Part shown: piece by piece, positions 13,366 through 22,233 of the stretch
How the letters are laid out: the number at the start of each line of letters is the position of its first letter
Position numbering within the stretch: position 1 is the stretch's first letter
DNA from: Bacteroidales bacterium
GTDB taxonomy: Bacteria; Bacteroidota; Bacteroidia; Bacteroidales; SM23-62
Assembly (NCBI GenBank): GCA_016783865.1
Contig: JADHVS010000047.1
Span: 1-23,452, forward strand
Direction: 5' to 3'
Length of the DNA: 23,452 nucleotides
Notes under the pieces: generated by a model
Told to the model about the DNA's origin: nothing
What the model saw: only the letters and a program-made list of their open reading frames with translations
The model's database searches: none
Made by a program: the position numbers and the translations under genes

Positions 13366-14377
13366 CTTCGGTCCAGCCGAAAGGATCGGGTTCGTCTCCG
13401 TACTGAATGGCAGTTAACTTTTTATACAGTTGAACGGACAGGGGGCCAGGCTGGCCATCTTTACAATATTGGATAACCTGGTTGGTTTCAGGGTCGACTA
13501 TCTTATTGATTGGGCTGATTACCGCTGCGGTGCCACAAGCCCCAACTTCGTCAAATGTTGGAAGTTCTTCAAGTGGAACAGGCCTGATTTCAACCTTCAA
13601 ACCTATTGATCTGGCAATTTCCTGCAAACTCATATTTGTTATGGATGGTAATATAGTAGGTGAGTCAGGCGTAACAAAGGTATTATCTTTAATCCCGAAA
13701 AAATTAGCCGGTCCGCACTCATCAATATATTTCTTTTCTTTCGAATCGAGATATATTACTGAAGCGTAGCCCATTTCATGGCCTTTTTCCAGTGAGGTCA
13801 AACTGGCGGCGTAATTTCCTCCCACTTTTATATGACCTGTTCCCAGGGGCGCGGCCCTGTCGTGATCCCGGCAAATAATCATATCGCCTGGCTTAAAACC
13901 TTCCTTGAAATAAGGACCCACCGGTGTGACAAAAACCATGAACATATATTCCGAGGCTGGCTTTACTCCCACTTCTGCCCCGGTCCCGATAAGCAGCGGC
14001 CGGATATATAATGTTGCCCCGGTCCCATAGGGTGGTATAAATCTTTTATTTAACTGAACCGCTTTAATTATGGCCGAATGAAAAAGATCTTCCGGCACAA
14101 CGGCCATTTTAATGCCAATGGCACTGTTCTTCATGCGCTTTGCATTGTCTCTCCACCTGAAAATCCGGATCTTTCCATCTTTCCCCATATACGCCTTCAT
14201 CCCTTCAAACGCTTCCTGCCCATAATGAAGTGAAGTAGCAGCCATATGCAGCGGGATATATTCATTGGAGGTGATTTCCAGTTCTCCCCATTGCCCGTTT
14301 TTAAAATAGCACCTTGCATTATAATCGGTTGGCATATAGCCAAAAGATAAATTATTCCAGTCGATATTTGGTATCAT
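13355..14377 (-). CDS. ilvE: branched-chain amino acid aminotransferase
   Basis: This 340-residue class IV PLP aminotransferase interconverts leucine, isoleucine and valine with their 2-oxo acids using glutamate/2-oxoglutarate. Motifs are HYGQEAFEGMKAY (51-63), the PLP lysine in GHIKVGGNYAASL (Lys184), the phosphate-binding region DECGPANFFGI, and GTAAVISPI near the C-terminus. Length and motifs fit the larger BCAT type II group rather than the roughly 300-residue E. coli form. It has its own promoter (14403-14433) and lies 86 bases beyond the cyclase gene. No other branched-chain biosynthesis genes are in the window, so it stands alone here. Confidence 0.95.
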   Translation of the reverse strand: MIPNIDWNNLSFGYMPTDYNARCYFKNGQWGELEITSNEYIPLHMAATSLHYGQEAFEGMKAYMGKDGKIRIFRWRDNAKRMKNSAIGIKMAVVPEDLFHSAIIKAVQLNKRFIPPYGTGATLYIRPLLIGTGAEVGVKPASEYMFMVFVTPVGPYFKEGFKPGDMIICRDHDRAAPLGTGHIKVGGNYAASLTSLEKGHEMGYASVIYLDSKEKKYIDECGPANFFGIKDNTFVTPDSPTILPSITNMSLQEIARSIGLKVEIRPVPLEELPTFDEVGACGTAAVISPINKIVDPETNQVIQYCKDGQPGPLSVQLYKKLTAIQYGDEPDPFGWTEVVD

Positions 14378-14402
14378 GACATAACTCTTAATTTAAACCT
14401 TC

Positions 14403-14433
14403 TAAAAATAGCTATAATTGGGAATATTGACAA
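14403..14433 (-). promoter_or_regulatory. ilvE: promoter of ilvE
   Basis: On the minus strand, TTG (14433-14431) is followed after 20 bases by TATTTTTA (14410-14403), which differs from TAnnTTTG only at the last base. The start codon is 25 bases further. Confidence 0.4.
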
Positions 14434-14463
14434 TGAGAGTTGAGGGTATAGTAAAAAAAAGTG

Positions 14464-17400
14464 TCAGGAGAATTCCAGAATATTCTGAATCTGTTGTTCT
14501 TTGGTCACTTCCCTCATTTTTTGGGCAGCGATGGTATAAAAATCATGTTCATTCAGGAATCGGACTTGCTGGTCGTTCCATTCCTTTTTTGATTTTACCT
14601 TATTTAACGCCCTCATTTCCTGGTATAACTTATCTGACTGTATAAGGAAATCAATCCTGCCAATGTGATCAAGGTTTGCATCATAAATGATTTTCTGATT
14701 AAGGTTCTGAGGTACGGCTGATAGCTTTGTAGCCAGAATCAGGTCGCAAATCTGATCAATCTGTTCATCGGGATACCGGTATATTGGCAGGATCTCCCTG
14801 GCCATCTCAACGGATCTTTCCTCATGCTTATCTATATTGTCAATATAACCAATATCATGTAACAGTGCAGCCGACCTGAGCAATAATAAATCATATACCG
14901 GGACCTTCTCTGACCGGCCAAGGATTTCAACCTGGGTATATACATGTGATGCATGCGCAGCGGTATGAAAATATAAACTCTCAGGCGACTCATCATTGAG
15001 TTTCTGTATCACATACTCCTCCAGATCAAGTAATCTAAGCATCTGTAAGTTAACCTGGAAATCCTGATTTGGGGTTTCTTTGGTTTCTCCTTGTAATGAG
15101 GGCTTAAGACCTGTAACAAAATACATTTCAATATCACCTTTGTACTTCACAGGCATTTTACCACGATAATCGCAATCAAAGAATTCCTTTATCAGCTCAT
15201 AGGTGGTTGCTGAGATATTCACTTTGCCCACTTCTCCGGAAGATTCCATCCTGCTGGCCGTATTCACCGTGTCACCCCAGATGTCGTATGAAAATTTTTT
15301 CTGCCCGATCACACCGGCAATGACTGATCCTGTATGAATTCCAATCCTCAGATCCCAGATATCTGTCTTTGTCTTTTTTAATTCCTTCATAAAATGCTGC
15401 ATTTCCAGGCCAGCCAGCACAACTTCAACAGGATTGGTACGATTTTTAATTGGTATGCCACCCGCAGCCATATATGCATCTCCAATAGTCTTGATTTTTT
15501 CAATATTGTATTTCTCAACTACCGAATCAAATTGAAAATAAAACTGATCCAGTTCATCAATGAGAAGGTCAGGATTCATTTGTTCGGCAATTTTTGTAAA
15601 TCCCTGAATGTCAGCGAATAATACTGTCGCCATTTTGAATTTACTGGAAGTAGCTTTGCCACTGGCCATGAGCTCATCTGCCGTTTTTTTCGGTAACAGG
15701 TTGGCCAGCAGGTTATCAGTTTTTTCTTTTTCCTTAAGAAGCGATTCTGTTCTTTCCTCAACGATATATTCCAGGCGGTATCTTTCCTTGAGGTGCATAA
15801 AAGCTCTCCATTTCTGAATGAAATATACTCCTGCAAGCAGTATCAATACGTATATAATGATTGTCCACCACGACCATAATGGAGGAGCCGAGACCCTGAA
15901 GGTGAACGATGAAATGCTGGATATTGAGCCATGTAAATCTTTGCTTCTTACTTCAAAAATATAGGTACCACGAGGCAGGCTATGATATGATTTAAATGAA
16001 TTGGGTTCCCATCCTGACCAAATGTCCTCCCTTCCTTTTAATCTGTACTGATACAACATTGATCTTTCACCCGATAAATGATTGGAGGAGAATTTAAAAG
16101 TTATATCATTCCTGGAGTGCGCTATTTGTAAAAGTTTTTCATCTGTTTGATCATTCAGATCTGATCCCGGGAAAGGGCAAAAAATTGATGAATCCTTATG
16201 AATAATAACTTCTCTTATATAGGTTGTAAATTTGGTGTCCCAATCAGGATCAGAGGTCATGTCAAACCTGGCCAGTTGTTCATGGCAGCAAATCCAGACA
16301 GTCATCTCATTTTCAACAAAAATTGAATTAACTTGCTGGTCCTTGAAAAGCCTTTCAAATACAGGGTTTAAATCAAATTCAACAGAATCAGTAAAATTAA
16401 GCCTGAATATAATTTGTTCATCGTTACCTGGATGATTTGCCTGCAACCAAAGGTTTATATTACCATCATTCCATATGTTGGATATTTCAATGTTCCTGGA
16501 AAAAAGTTTCGAATTAGGTAGTTTCTGGTAAGGTAAGATTTGATCCTCTTCGGGGGAAAAGCTGTATAATCCTCCTGAAGTCAGGAATACCACATCCTGA
16601 TCAATATTTAATATTTTATAAACTGAAAGATGTTCAGGGAAATTTATGATGCGGTATTCTGCTAATTGGGGATCGGTTTCAAGTAATCTGGCATATGAAA
16701 TGGAAAACAATTCAGACTGTAAGGCAGACCACCAAAGGCGGTCATGGCCTGATGTTATTTGTGCAACCGGTAATCCAAATCCCTCTGCTACCTTTTGGGT
16801 AAACAAATTTCCTTCTTCAATATTGATCCTGATCAATCCGGTGTTGGCTCCGGCAATGATGATTTTCGGATCAGAGGGCAGCTGATAGAGGACATTGAAG
16901 TTTCCCGGCAAGGCAAGCAGGGCAGTATTATCAATAATTTGATACAGACCTTCTCCTGATAATATATAAAGATCATTTTCAACCTGGATAAACTGGTCAC
17001 CTGCATCATTTATTCCAGAGACAGGATGAAAGAGATTTTTTATTAATCCTGGTATTTTATCAGGTATCTGCTCAAAATAGTAAACACCTTCAGATGTTGC
17101 TGCATAGATAAAATTATCATGCCGGATAACATTGTAAACATTTCCTGAAAGTCCGTTATCACTATGGAACAGGGTAAGTGGAGAAGGCCATTCTATCCTT
17201 GTCAAACCATCGTTATGTACGACCCAGAGGTTCCCTGAATGATCATTAAACAGATGGTTAATATGGTTGTCGTAAAGTCCTGATTCTTTATTGATTAAAT
17301 TTGAATAAGTCGTAGTTTGGTTTAGTATGAGTCCGCCTGACCGGGTAGCCAGTACACTGCTCTCATCCGTAAGTTGGACAAAGTCAGTAACGTCATTTTC

Positions 17401-18159
17401 CTTGAATATTTCCAATGAACCCTTAATGGGAGGAAGGAGCACATTTTCATACCATTGTTGTAATCCATTTCCTTCAGTGAAGATATAGAGGTTGTCCTCC
17501 TTGAGGAAATAGGTAGAAAGGGTTTCAATACCTGATGTTTGGGCATCAGTAACCTGGCTGACTTCTCCGTTGAAATATTGAAACAATCCGGTTTTTGGGG
17601 AAATGAAGCAGATACTGTCCTTATTTTTAAAAATGGTTTTAGGGATTTCAGGTATTATATTGTATAGTAACTCATGGTTATTCCAGAGATGGAGCCCTGT
17701 GTTGCTTAAGATATATACCTGATCATCAAGGCCTGCCATCATGGTAACCTGACCGAGAGATTGATCCGTCTGACTCTTTTCCTTAACCAGTTTAAGAAAT
17801 TCCAGGGAACCATCATCACGGTATTTAATCAGTCCAAATGTGTTATTGCCGGCAACAAATACCTTTCCGGATTCGTTGATTGATATGCAGGTTGTACCTG
17901 GAATAAATAATGGTTCCCATCGCATACCATCGAAGCGTAAAATTCCGTTATCACCTGAAAGTAAGAGAAATCCGTATTGATCAAGGGTCGCTGAATGGTA
18001 TGGGTATAGCCCATAATGGGCAGGTGGTGTAATACGCTCTATGATGGGGAGTCCAACGTCCTGATATTGAGCACTTAAGAAAGTCTGTTTGAAAATTGTG
18101 AGCGACAGGCCGAGTAAAAAAATGAATCCAACCTTGTGAAAATTGTTTGGAAAATTCAT
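14464..18159 (-). CDS. receptor-type adenylate cyclase with propeller sensor and C-terminal HD domain
   Basis: About 1231 residues. A signal peptide (1-30) leads to a long beta-propeller sensor (about 35-640, Reg_prop-type repeats such as GNLWVVHNDGLTRIEW), a Y_Y_Y-like domain (about 684-758), one membrane helix (about 762-781) and a short coiled coil. A class III nucleotidyl cyclase domain follows (about 842-1019), then an HD-type phosphohydrolase domain (about 1045-1231). Cyclase residues are complete: metal aspartates Asp850 and Asp894, adenine-type Lys890 and Asp959, and transition-state Asn966 and Arg970. The HD domain shows His1065, His1069, His1101-Asp1102, His1112 and Asp1160. It should sense a periplasmic ligand and make cAMP; the HD substrate is unknown. 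A GTG at 18192 extends the frame by 11 codons, but the -7 box at 18198-18205 puts transcription start near there, so I prefer the ATG at 18159, which gives a clean signal peptide. Confidence 0.9.
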   Translation of the reverse strand: MNFPNNFHKVGFIFLLGLSLTIFKQTFLSAQYQDVGLPIIERITPPAHYGLYPYHSATLDQYGFLLLSGDNGILRFDGMRWEPLFIPGTTCISINESGKVFVAGNNTFGLIKYRDDGSLEFLKLVKEKSQTDQSLGQVTMMAGLDDQVYILSNTGLHLWNNHELLYNIIPEIPKTIFKNKDSICFISPKTGLFQYFNGEVSQVTDAQTSGIETLSTYFLKEDNLYIFTEGNGLQQWYENVLLPPIKGSLEIFKENDVTDFVQLTDESSVLATRSGGLILNQTTTYSNLINKESGLYDNHINHLFNDHSGNLWVVHNDGLTRIEWPSPLTLFHSDNGLSGNVYNVIRHDNFIYAATSEGVYYFEQIPDKIPGLIKNLFHPVSGINDAGDQFIQVENDLYILSGEGLYQIIDNTALLALPGNFNVLYQLPSDPKIIIAGANTGLIRINIEEGNLFTQKVAEGFGLPVAQITSGHDRLWWSALQSELFSISYARLLETDPQLAEYRIINFPEHLSVYKILNIDQDVVFLTSGGLYSFSPEEDQILPYQKLPNSKLFSRNIEISNIWNDGNINLWLQANHPGNDEQIIFRLNFTDSVEFDLNPVFERLFKDQQVNSIFVENEMTVWICCHEQLARFDMTSDPDWDTKFTTYIREVIIHKDSSIFCPFPGSDLNDQTDEKLLQIAHSRNDITFKFSSNHLSGERSMLYQYRLKGREDIWSGWEPNSFKSYHSLPRGTYIFEVRSKDLHGSISSISSFTFRVSAPPLWSWWTIIIYVLILLAGVYFIQKWRAFMHLKERYRLEYIVEERTESLLKEKEKTDNLLANLLPKKTADELMASGKATSSKFKMATVLFADIQGFTKIAEQMNPDLLIDELDQFYFQFDSVVEKYNIEKIKTIGDAYMAAGGIPIKNRTNPVEVVLAGLEMQHFMKELKKTKTDIWDLRIGIHTGSVIAGVIGQKKFSYDIWGDTVNTASRMESSGEVGKVNISATTYELIKEFFDCDYRGKMPVKYKGDIEMYFVTGLKPSLQGETKETPNQDFQVNLQMLRLLDLEEYVIQKLNDESPESLYFHTAAHASHVYTQVEILGRSEKVPVYDLLLLRSAALLHDIGYIDNIDKHEERSVEMAREILPIYRYPDEQIDQICDLILATKLSAVPQNLNQKIIYDANLDHIGRIDFLIQSDKLYQEMRALNKVKSKKEWNDQQVRFLNEHDFYTIAAQKMREVTKEQQIQNILEFS

Positions 18160-18197
18160 AACTTGGGTTTCTTTAAGTGCACTGAAGCTCACTTGAA

Positions 18198-18205
18198 CAA
18201 AGGTA
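18198..18205 (-). promoter_or_regulatory. -7 box of the cyclase receptor gene
   Basis: On the minus strand, TACCTTTG matches TAnnTTTG exactly and lies 38 bases before the ATG at 18159. It is too close to the upstream GTG at 18192 for that codon to be used from this promoter, which decides the start. No clear TTG is seen about 20 bases upstream. Confidence 0.45.
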
Positions 18206-18250
18206 CGAATTAATAGGAAATACTTTAATTAATAAGTAAATCACATATCT

Positions 18251-19087
18251 ATGGAAACGACAGCGAAAAGACCCATTTTAGTTACATGGGATTTTACCGA
18301 AAAATCCAGATTTGCCCTTGAGCATGGGATTAGTTTGAGTAAACACTTGAATACTACAGTTCATCTGTTTCATATTGTTAAAAAGGAAAAGGAGGTAGAA
18401 GAGGCTACCAGTAAGTTGAATGAAATCATTGAGGAAACTCAGAAAAAATTTAACATTAAACCCTTACCGCTTATTAAAGTGGGTAATATTTTCAAAACTA
18501 TATCAGAGATAGCAACTGAAATGCATGCTGAAATGGTTATCTTGGGAACCCACGGGATGAAGGGAATGCAGAAATTGGTAGGTAGCTGGGCACTTAAGGT
18601 TATTGCCGGATCAAAAGTTCCCTTTATCGTTGTGCAGGCACCCCCTAAAAAGACAGGTTTTGAAAAGATCGTATTCCCATTGGATTTCAGAAAGGAAAAC
18701 AAAGAGAAAATTAACTGGATCTATTACATTGCCAGGTTATATAATTCAAAATTCTATATAATCAAGTCCAAATCAACTGATCCGAAATTTAAAAAAGGTA
18801 TTCAATCCAATTTGATGTTTGCAAAGAAATTTCTTGATAACAATGAGATCCCTTACGAGATCCATACAGCTGAATCAAGTAATTTTACTAATGAAACAAT
18901 TGAATTTGCCCATAAATTGGAAGCGGACCTTATATTGATCATGACCACAAAGAATATCAGCGTGGCTGATTACGTGTTGGGTGCGCATGAACAAACAATC
19001 ATATCCAACAAGTTCGAAGTACCGGTAATGTGTATTAATCCTCGACCGGGAAAGATTGCCAGCGGATTCAGTGCTACCGGTGGCTAG
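18251..19087 (+). CDS. universal stress protein, two tandem UspA domains
   Basis: This 278-residue cytoplasmic protein has two UspA-type domains (about 1-147 and 150-268). The first begins with PILVTWDFTEKSRFALEHG and carries the nucleotide-loop motif GTHGMKGMQKLVGSWA, a fair match to the G-x2-G-x9-G-S pattern of ATP-binding Usp proteins. The second begins EKIVFPLDF and has no clear glycine motif (MTTKNISVADYVLGAHEQ), so it has probably lost nucleotide binding. Tandem Usp proteins are common in Bacteroidota and linked to stress survival, with no defined reaction. It is divergent from the cyclase receptor gene, with 91 bases between the two starts, and is followed by a strong intrinsic terminator, so it is likely monocistronic. 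Confidence 0.92.
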   Translation: METTAKRPILVTWDFTEKSRFALEHGISLSKHLNTTVHLFHIVKKEKEVEEATSKLNEIIEETQKKFNIKPLPLIKVGNIFKTISEIATEMHAEMVILGTHGMKGMQKLVGSWALKVIAGSKVPFIVVQAPPKKTGFEKIVFPLDFRKENKEKINWIYYIARLYNSKFYIIKSKSTDPKFKKGIQSNLMFAKKFLDNNEIPYEIHTAESSNFTNETIEFAHKLEADLILIMTTKNISVADYVLGAHEQTIISNKFEVPVMCINPRPGKIASGFSATGG

Positions 19088-19112
19088 TCCGGAATAAGAT
19101 AGTAATAATCTG

Positions 19113-19149
19113 AACCGCAAAGAAGATCCAGTAATCTTTGCGGTTTTTT
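19113..19149 (+). terminator. intrinsic terminator of the universal stress gene
   Basis: AACCGCAAAGA (19113-19123) and TCTTTGCGGTT (19135-19145) form a perfect 11-bp stem with an 11-nt loop, and a run of six T residues (19144-19149) closes it. It lies 25 bases after the stop codon. Confidence 0.9.
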
Positions 19150-19167
19150 CATTCGGAAATACACTGT

Positions 19168-19773
19168 ATGAAGGATTTATTGTTTGCAACTCATAATCTG
19201 AACAAGGTGAATGAGATCCAGGAGGTGGTCGGCTCAGACTTTAAAATAATAAGTCTGGATGATCTTGATTTTAATCAACCCGTTCCTGAAAATGAACCCA
19301 CCATAGAAGCCAACGCAATGTTTAAGGCAAGATTCATTTATGATATTTTAAAAATGGATTGCTTTGCTGATGATACAGGCCTGGAAGTTGAAGCATTGAA
19401 GGGGGAGCCCGGAGTGTTTTCTGCCCGTTATGTCATGATGACCGGAGAGGTTTCACCTAAAGAAGATATTCCGGCTGCCAATATTAGGAAATTGTTGAAA
19501 CTGATGCATGGCATAAAGTACAGAAAAGCTTGCTTCCGTACTGTTATTGCTCTCATTATTGATGACATAGAATATTTATTTGAAGGAACGGTTAATGGAG
19601 AGATATTAAATTATAAAAGAGGTATAGGTGGATTTGGATACGATCCGGTTTTCTTACCCGACGGTTATGAGCAAACATTTGCTGAAATGTCATTGCATGA
19701 AAAGAACAAGATCAGCCATCGGGCCCGGGCCATGAACAAATTGATTGAATTTCTTCAAAGCACTTATAAATAA
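19168..19773 (+). CDS. rdgB: XTP/dITP pyrophosphatase (RdgB/HAM1 family)
   Basis: This 201-residue house-cleaning enzyme hydrolyses deaminated purine nucleotides such as dITP and XTP to the monophosphate and pyrophosphate, preventing their incorporation into DNA. Motifs are FATHNLNKVNEI (6-17, the SNN/THNxxK phosphate-binding start), FADDTGLEVEAL (66-77, with the catalytic Asp pair), GEPGVFSARY, GGFGYDPVF and KISHRARAM near the C-terminus. I start it at the ATG at 19168: the in-frame TTG at 19138 lies inside the stem of the preceding terminator and adds ten residues the family lacks. porZ-like and recO genes follow on the same strand after gaps of 75 and 72 bases. Confidence 0.96.
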   Translation: MKDLLFATHNLNKVNEIQEVVGSDFKIISLDDLDFNQPVPENEPTIEANAMFKARFIYDILKMDCFADDTGLEVEALKGEPGVFSARYVMMTGEVSPKEDIPAANIRKLLKLMHGIKYRKACFRTVIALIIDDIEYLFEGTVNGEILNYKRGIGGFGYDPVFLPDGYEQTFAEMSLHEKNKISHRARAMNKLIEFLQSTYK

Positions 19774-19848
19774 TGGCCGGGTACACATCTAAAAATAATT
19801 GCTGCAATAAAATAACTGGTTGATTCTTTCGTATTATACAAATCAACG

Positions 19849-22161
19849 ATGTTTGTATCGAGAACAATGAAACTTCGATTACTCGTCTTATTTGTCATGC
19901 TATTGAACATCAGCATGGCGACTTCTCAACTGGAGATTGGGGAGTGGCGGTCTCATATGCCTTATTCTCAGGCGTTTTGTGTCACAGAAGCCGGAGAGAG
20001 AATCTATTGTGCCACCAGGGGAGGATTATTTTATTATGACAAATCGGATAATACTCTGAATACATTTTCCAAGGTGGATGGCTTGTCTGACGTTGAGATA
20101 AGTTGTATCAACTATTCGGATGAATACAATATCCTGCTGATAGCCTATTCAAATGCAAATGTCGACCTGGTTGAAGGGAATTCGATTTATAATGTTCCTG
20201 ATATTAAGAGAAAACAGTTAACGGCTAATAAATCAATAAACAACATCCTTTTCATAGGTCCTCATGCTTACCTCTCTTGTGGATTTGGAATTGTTGTGGT
20301 AAATATTGAAAAAAAGGAAATTAGAGACACTTACCTGATAGGTGATAACAGCAGTTACAAATTTGTTTATGACCTTGCATCTGATGGAAACTTTTTTTAT
20401 GCGGCTACGGAAACTGGTATATACAGGGCCGATATGAATAGTACAAACCTGATCGATTTTAACTATTGGAACAGAATCACAGATGTGCCTTATTTCGACA
20501 AGGTATTCAATAATATTACATTTTTCCAGGGAAACATATATGCTAATTACCTGGCCGAATCGGGCGAGAATGTAGATACCATATACCGTTACGATGGATC
20601 AGGATGGTCGGAATTCAAAAATTTCCAGATGAACAAAACACGTTCAATAGAGACAATTAACGGAAAACTGATTGTTGTAACTCGATGGCATATAGACGTG
20701 TATGATGAAAATGAACAAAACATCAGGCATTTTAGTTCAAAAAGGCCATTTCACTCCATCCTGGATAAGGAAAACAATATCTGGGTAGCAGACGAGGAAG
20801 AAGGATTGATCAGCAGATCATCATCAGGAAATAACAATTACTATACACCGAATGGTCCGATCAGTTCCAGGTCTGTAGCCCTTTTCTTCTCAAACGGCAA
20901 ATTGTACAGTGCGGCAGGAGGAGATGTACGTAACTGGAATAACCTTTGGAATCATTCAGAGGTATCGAGTTTGGAGAATGGTTTCTGGACAGGCTGGAAA
21001 GAGATACAGTATAAAGATGTGGTTGACATTGTAGAGGATCCATCCAATCCCAACCGTCAATATGCTGCCACATGGGGATATGGTTTGCTGGAGGTTACCA
21101 ACCAGGAAATTACCAATGTATTTGATTATCAGAATAGCAGCATTCAGAACATACTGCCTTCCGGGCCTTACATGCGTTTAGGGGGAATAGTATTTGACAA
21201 TGGAAACAACCTCTGGGTAACCAATTCGGAGGTTTCCGAACCCATTTCGGTCAGGGAACCGGATGGAAAATGGACCAGTTTTGCTTTTCAGAGAAAACTA
21301 AGTGACCTGACCCTGGGAAGGATCATTGTGACCAGTCAGGATCATAAGTGGGTGCAATGTCCGAAGGGCCATGGATTATTTGCATTTAATGTGAACGGTA
21401 CAATTGATGATGAATCGGATGATGAATACTTAAAATTTGATGTCAGGGATGTGAATGAAAAAATCATTACAAATAATGTGTATTGCCTGGCAGAAGATAA
21501 AAATGGAAACATATGGGTAGGAACAGATAAGGGAGTGGTGGTTTATTATAATGCATACCGGGTTTTTAGCTCAGACCAGTTTTATGCCCAGCAGATCATA
21601 GTCCCAAGAAATGATGGTTCTGGTCTGGCTGATATATTGCTGGGAACAGAGATAGTCACAGCCATTACTATTGACGGCGCCAACCGGAAATGGATCGGCA
21701 CTGCAAAATCCGGAGTATTTTTACTTTCAGAAGATGGTATTGATCAGATCCATAATTTCACAAATGAGAACAGCCCATTATTATCAAACAGCATAATGGA
21801 CATAGCCATTGATGGTAAGTCGGGAGAAGTATTTTTTGCTACGGATAAAGGCATTGTATCGTACAGAAGTACGGCTACCGATGCGAATGAATTCTTTTCT
21901 GATGTTTATGTTTATCCAAATCCTGTCAGAGAAGATTATTCTGGTGATATTGTAATTTCAGGAATGATTGAGGAAGCCAATATAAAGATTACGGATATCA
22001 GCGGGAATCTGGTATATGAGACTACTTCCCTTGGGGGACAAGCCATCTGGGATGGCAGAAATTTCTCAGGTGAAAGAGTGCAGACGGGTGTTTACCTGGT
22101 ATTTTGTACCAATGAGGATGGATCAAAAACACATATTACTAAGTTATTGATAATTAACTAG
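19849..22161 (+). CDS. porZ: PorZ-like type IX secretion system propeller protein
   Basis: This 770-residue exported protein has a signal peptide near the N-terminus (MKLRLLVLFVMLLNISMATS from the internal ATG at 19867). Two propeller-like regions follow, with repeats such as GGLFYYDKSDNTLNTFSKVDG, GNIWVGTDKGVVVYY and WIGTAKSGVFLL. A type A sorting domain of the type IX system starts near residue 685 (YPNPVRED, then ITDISGNLVYE, GVYLV and the final lysine-leucine end). PorZ of Porphyromonas gingivalis is a 776-residue protein with the same layout and works with PorU, PorV and PorQ in the cell-surface attachment complex. A generic propeller cargo protein remains possible, but length, the GEWRSHMPYSQAFCV opening and layout favour PorZ. 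A 7-bp inverted repeat, GTTGATT/AATCAAC (19819-19847), ends just before the start codon. Confidence 0.72.
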   Translation: MFVSRTMKLRLLVLFVMLLNISMATSQLEIGEWRSHMPYSQAFCVTEAGERIYCATRGGLFYYDKSDNTLNTFSKVDGLSDVEISCINYSDEYNILLIAYSNANVDLVEGNSIYNVPDIKRKQLTANKSINNILFIGPHAYLSCGFGIVVVNIEKKEIRDTYLIGDNSSYKFVYDLASDGNFFYAATETGIYRADMNSTNLIDFNYWNRITDVPYFDKVFNNITFFQGNIYANYLAESGENVDTIYRYDGSGWSEFKNFQMNKTRSIETINGKLIVVTRWHIDVYDENEQNIRHFSSKRPFHSILDKENNIWVADEEEGLISRSSSGNNNYYTPNGPISSRSVALFFSNGKLYSAAGGDVRNWNNLWNHSEVSSLENGFWTGWKEIQYKDVVDIVEDPSNPNRQYAATWGYGLLEVTNQEITNVFDYQNSSIQNILPSGPYMRLGGIVFDNGNNLWVTNSEVSEPISVREPDGKWTSFAFQRKLSDLTLGRIIVTSQDHKWVQCPKGHGLFAFNVNGTIDDESDDEYLKFDVRDVNEKIITNNVYCLAEDKNGNIWVGTDKGVVVYYNAYRVFSSDQFYAQQIIVPRNDGSGLADILLGTEIVTAITIDGANRKWIGTAKSGVFLLSEDGIDQIHNFTNENSPLLSNSIMDIAIDGKSGEVFFATDKGIVSYRSTATDANEFFSDVYVYPNPVREDYSGDIVISGMIEEANIKITDISGNLVYETTSLGGQAIWDGRNFSGERVQTGVYLVFCTNEDGSKTHITKLLIIN

Positions 22162-22171
22162 GTGTATTCGA

Positions 22172-22226
22172 AACCTGCAACCTGCAACTTGCAACTTGTA
22201 ACCTGCAACTTGTAACCTGCAACCTC
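22172..22226. repeat. heptad tandem repeat, unit AACCTGC/AACTTGC/AACTTGT
   Basis: Seven 7-base units and a partial eighth run without interruption between porZ and recO: AACCTGC twice, AACTTGC, AACTTGT, AACCTGC, AACTTGT, AACCTGC, then AACCTC. All variation is C/T transitions at two unit positions. The array ends 7 bases before the recO ATG. Confidence 0.92.
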
Positions 22227-22233
22227 TTTGCAT

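Noticed and set aside
15394..15836. Open frames of 69-86 codons on both strands within the cyclase region
   Set aside because: They overlap the conserved cyclase and coiled-coil coding frame entirely and show no independent signals.
18160..18192. GTG start at 18192 for the cyclase receptor
   Set aside because: It would lie at or before the likely transcription start set by the -7 box at 18198-18205, and it puts polar residues ahead of a clean signal peptide that starts at 18159.
22172..22226. CRISPR-like array
   Set aside because: The units are 7 bases long without spacers, and no cas gene is present.
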